From Clostridium_S neuense (GTDB lineage: Bacteria > Bacillota > Clostridia > Clostridiales > Clostridiaceae), in NCBI RefSeq assembly GCF_045310695.1, contig NZ_JBJIAA010000014.1, positions 1-64,000 on the forward strand: DNA of 64,000 bases, written 5' to 3'. This document shows, piece after piece, positions 62,798 through 64,000 of the stretch. The position numbers and the translations under genes were made by a program. The stretch's first letter is position 1. Each line of letters begins with the position of its first letter. The notes under the pieces are model-generated. The model saw only the letters and a program-made list of their open reading frames with translations, was not told the origin of the DNA and made no database searches.

Positions 62798-62800
62798 TTT

Positions 62801-62852
62801 ATATGGGAGCCGCTCAACTACAACTTAGTGCTATAGCTCCCATATTTTTTGT
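62801..62852 (+). terminator. Terminator of the ROK gene
   Basis: ATATGGGAGC (62801-62810) and GCTCCCATAT (62836-62845) are a perfect 10-bp inverted repeat, followed by TTTTTTG. Confidence 0.88.
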
Positions 62853-63025
62853 TTCAAAAAATGTAAATATAATCTTGTACTCACCTCATAATCTTCTAAA
62901 AAAAAATTGTACAATCAAGGTAATTTTATGTTATTTCTATAGACAATTTTATTTTTCTACTGTAATATATATACATATAAGTAATTTATATTCATTACTT
63001 AATAAATTAAAAAAGAAGGGATTAT

Positions 63026-64000
63026 ATGATTAAAAAGAAGTTTTCACTAAGAAAAAGTTTACTTACAACATTGTTTATTTTAGCAGCATTTGTTGGGTCA
63101 TTTTTTCCTCCTCTGTGCAACCGTTTTCAAGATACTTCTATAAAAGCTGAAGTAAATTATAACTTACCTAGCAGAACTGAGAATGGTGTTATAGCTCAAG
63201 CTTTTACCTGGAGATTTAAGGACATTCAAAGTCATCTGCAAGAATTTGCAAATGCCGGATATAAAGCTATTTTGGTATCTCCAGTTCAAAGAACAAAAAA
63301 CAATAGTAACGACTGGACAACCCTATATCAACCATGCAATTTTCACATTGGAAATGCTCAACTTGGAAGTTATGATGATTTTAAATCCTTATGTTCAGAA
63401 GCAAACAACTATGGAATTAAAATTATAGTTGATGCTTTACTTAACCATGTAGCAACTAGTTCGCCTGGACAATGGGATGATGCAATAGATGATAGTCTAA
63501 AGCACCGTGAACTCTATCATAATCAAGGAACCTGCACTGATACCACGGATAGATATCAGGCAACCCAAAAAGATATTGGCGGACTTCTTGATTTAGCAAC
63601 TCAAAGGACTGATGTTCAGGACATGGCAATACAATTTTTAAATGAATGTATTGATGCCGGTGCTGGAGGCTTTCGTTTTGATTCAGCTAAACATATTGAA
63701 ACTAATCGTGGACAAGATGCCAATCAAAGCTGGGCAAGCAATTACTGGGATACGGTTCTTGGTTCACTGCACAACAAAAACAATCTCTATATGTATGGTG
63801 AAGTTCTTCCAGACAACGGAGACAACAATGAAGTTTATAGATCATATTTTGATATTACAGCCGAAAGCTATGGCTGGAATGTAAGAAATGCAGTGCGAAA
63901 TAAAAATTTAAATGGACTTTTAACCATTCCACATGGTAATACTACCCTATTACCAAGTCAGGCTCTATGCTATGTTGAAAGCCATGATAATTACGAACAT
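63026..64000 (+). CDS. Secreted alpha-amylase, GH13, cut by the window end
   Basis: 325 residues visible, no stop before the window edge. A signal peptide (LLTTLFILAAFVGSFF region, residues about 10-30) sends it outside. GH13 motifs in order: region I IIVDALLNHVA near residue 137, region II GGFRFDSAKHIE with the nucleophile Asp near residue 215, region III LYMYGEVLPD with the acid/base Glu near 255, and region IV CYVESHDNYEH with the transition-state Asp near residue 322. It degrades starch or related alpha-1,4-glucans. GAAGGG precedes the ATG at 63026. Confidence 0.9.
   Translation, partial: MIKKKFSLRKSLLTTLFILAAFVGSFFPPLCNRFQDTSIKAEVNYNLPSRTENGVIAQAFTWRFKDIQSHLQEFANAGYKAILVSPVQRTKNNSNDWTTLYQPCNFHIGNAQLGSYDDFKSLCSEANNYGIKIIVDALLNHVATSSPGQWDDAIDDSLKHRELYHNQGTCTDTTDRYQATQKDIGGLLDLATQRTDVQDMAIQFLNECIDAGAGGFRFDSAKHIETNRGQDANQSWASNYWDTVLGSLHNKNNLYMYGEVLPDNGDNNEVYRSYFDITAESYGWNVRNAVRNKNLNGLLTIPHGNTTLLPSQALCYVESHDNYEH

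Noticed and set aside
1..64000. CRISPR array, tRNA, rRNA or intact insertion sequence
   Set aside because: No regularly spaced direct repeats, no cloverleaf or rRNA signature and no transposase were seen. The repeats found are dispersed palindromes.

Overview
The window is AT-rich, low-GC Firmicute DNA. Gene content and style (GGAGG ribosome sites, several TTG starts, many phosphotransferase (PTS) systems, SigI/RsgI, methyl-accepting chemotaxis proteins, DegV, the HutP and GlpP regulators) point to a saccharolytic cluster I Clostridium near C. acetobutylicum. That placement is inferred from recognised families, not from a database search. I see no rRNA, tRNA, CRISPR array, intact transposase or prophage.

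Layout. 1-12.7 kb: an SOS-controlled YciI-like gene, degV, a PAS-domain sensor kinase, a sigI-rsgI pair, sortase plus polysaccharide deacetylase, ispF, two chemotaxis receptors and two adjacent small sigma factors. 12.8-22.5 kb: a YitT membrane protein, a lichenan/cellobiose-type PTS operon led by its own LicR-like regulator, a secreted Ig-like protein, an AraC/GyrI-like regulator and a CPBP protease. 22.7-27.4 kb: a sucrose operon (antiterminator, EIIBCA, sucrose-6-phosphate hydrolase) with two RAT/terminator leaders. 27.4-31.9 kb: a five-gene operon of a degenerate M50-like membrane protein, response regulator, ABC exporter and histidine kinase. 32-34.6 kb: a HAD phosphatase and a multi-span chemotaxis receptor. 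34.9-47.8 kb, all on the minus strand: a GPH sugar symporter, two GH31 glycosidases, a dead alpha/beta hydrolase between them, then glpP, glpK and a separately promoted three-gene glycerol-3-phosphate oxidation set. 48-52.5 kb: ArsC/Spx-like protein, an M50 protease, and hutP-hutH with an attenuator. 53-64 kb: a type B carboxylesterase, and a LysR regulator divergent from a complete biotin-independent malonate decarboxylase operon (mdcA-B-C-DE fused-G-H), then a ROK protein and the start of a secreted alpha-amylase that runs off the window.

Regulation by premature termination recurs. BglG-type RAT leaders gate the sucrose genes, a GlpP-type leader precedes glpA, and a HutP-type attenuator lies between hutP and hutH. 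Transcripts are probably switched by substrate at these points.

The most interesting unexplained material is non-coding. Two families of long imperfect palindromes are scattered through the intergenic DNA. Family B (about 190-bp palindrome plus 70-bp tail; two full and three partial copies) starts at the stop codon of the upstream gene in both full copies, and its arms differ between copies by paired, compensating changes. Family A (about 100 bp; six full or partial copies) sits just upstream of genes. One copy lies inside the terminator loop of the sucrose antitermination leader. Other unexplained structures are a three-way-junction-like element near 48.2 kb, interleaved inverted repeats near 53.05 kb and a structured block near 43 kb.
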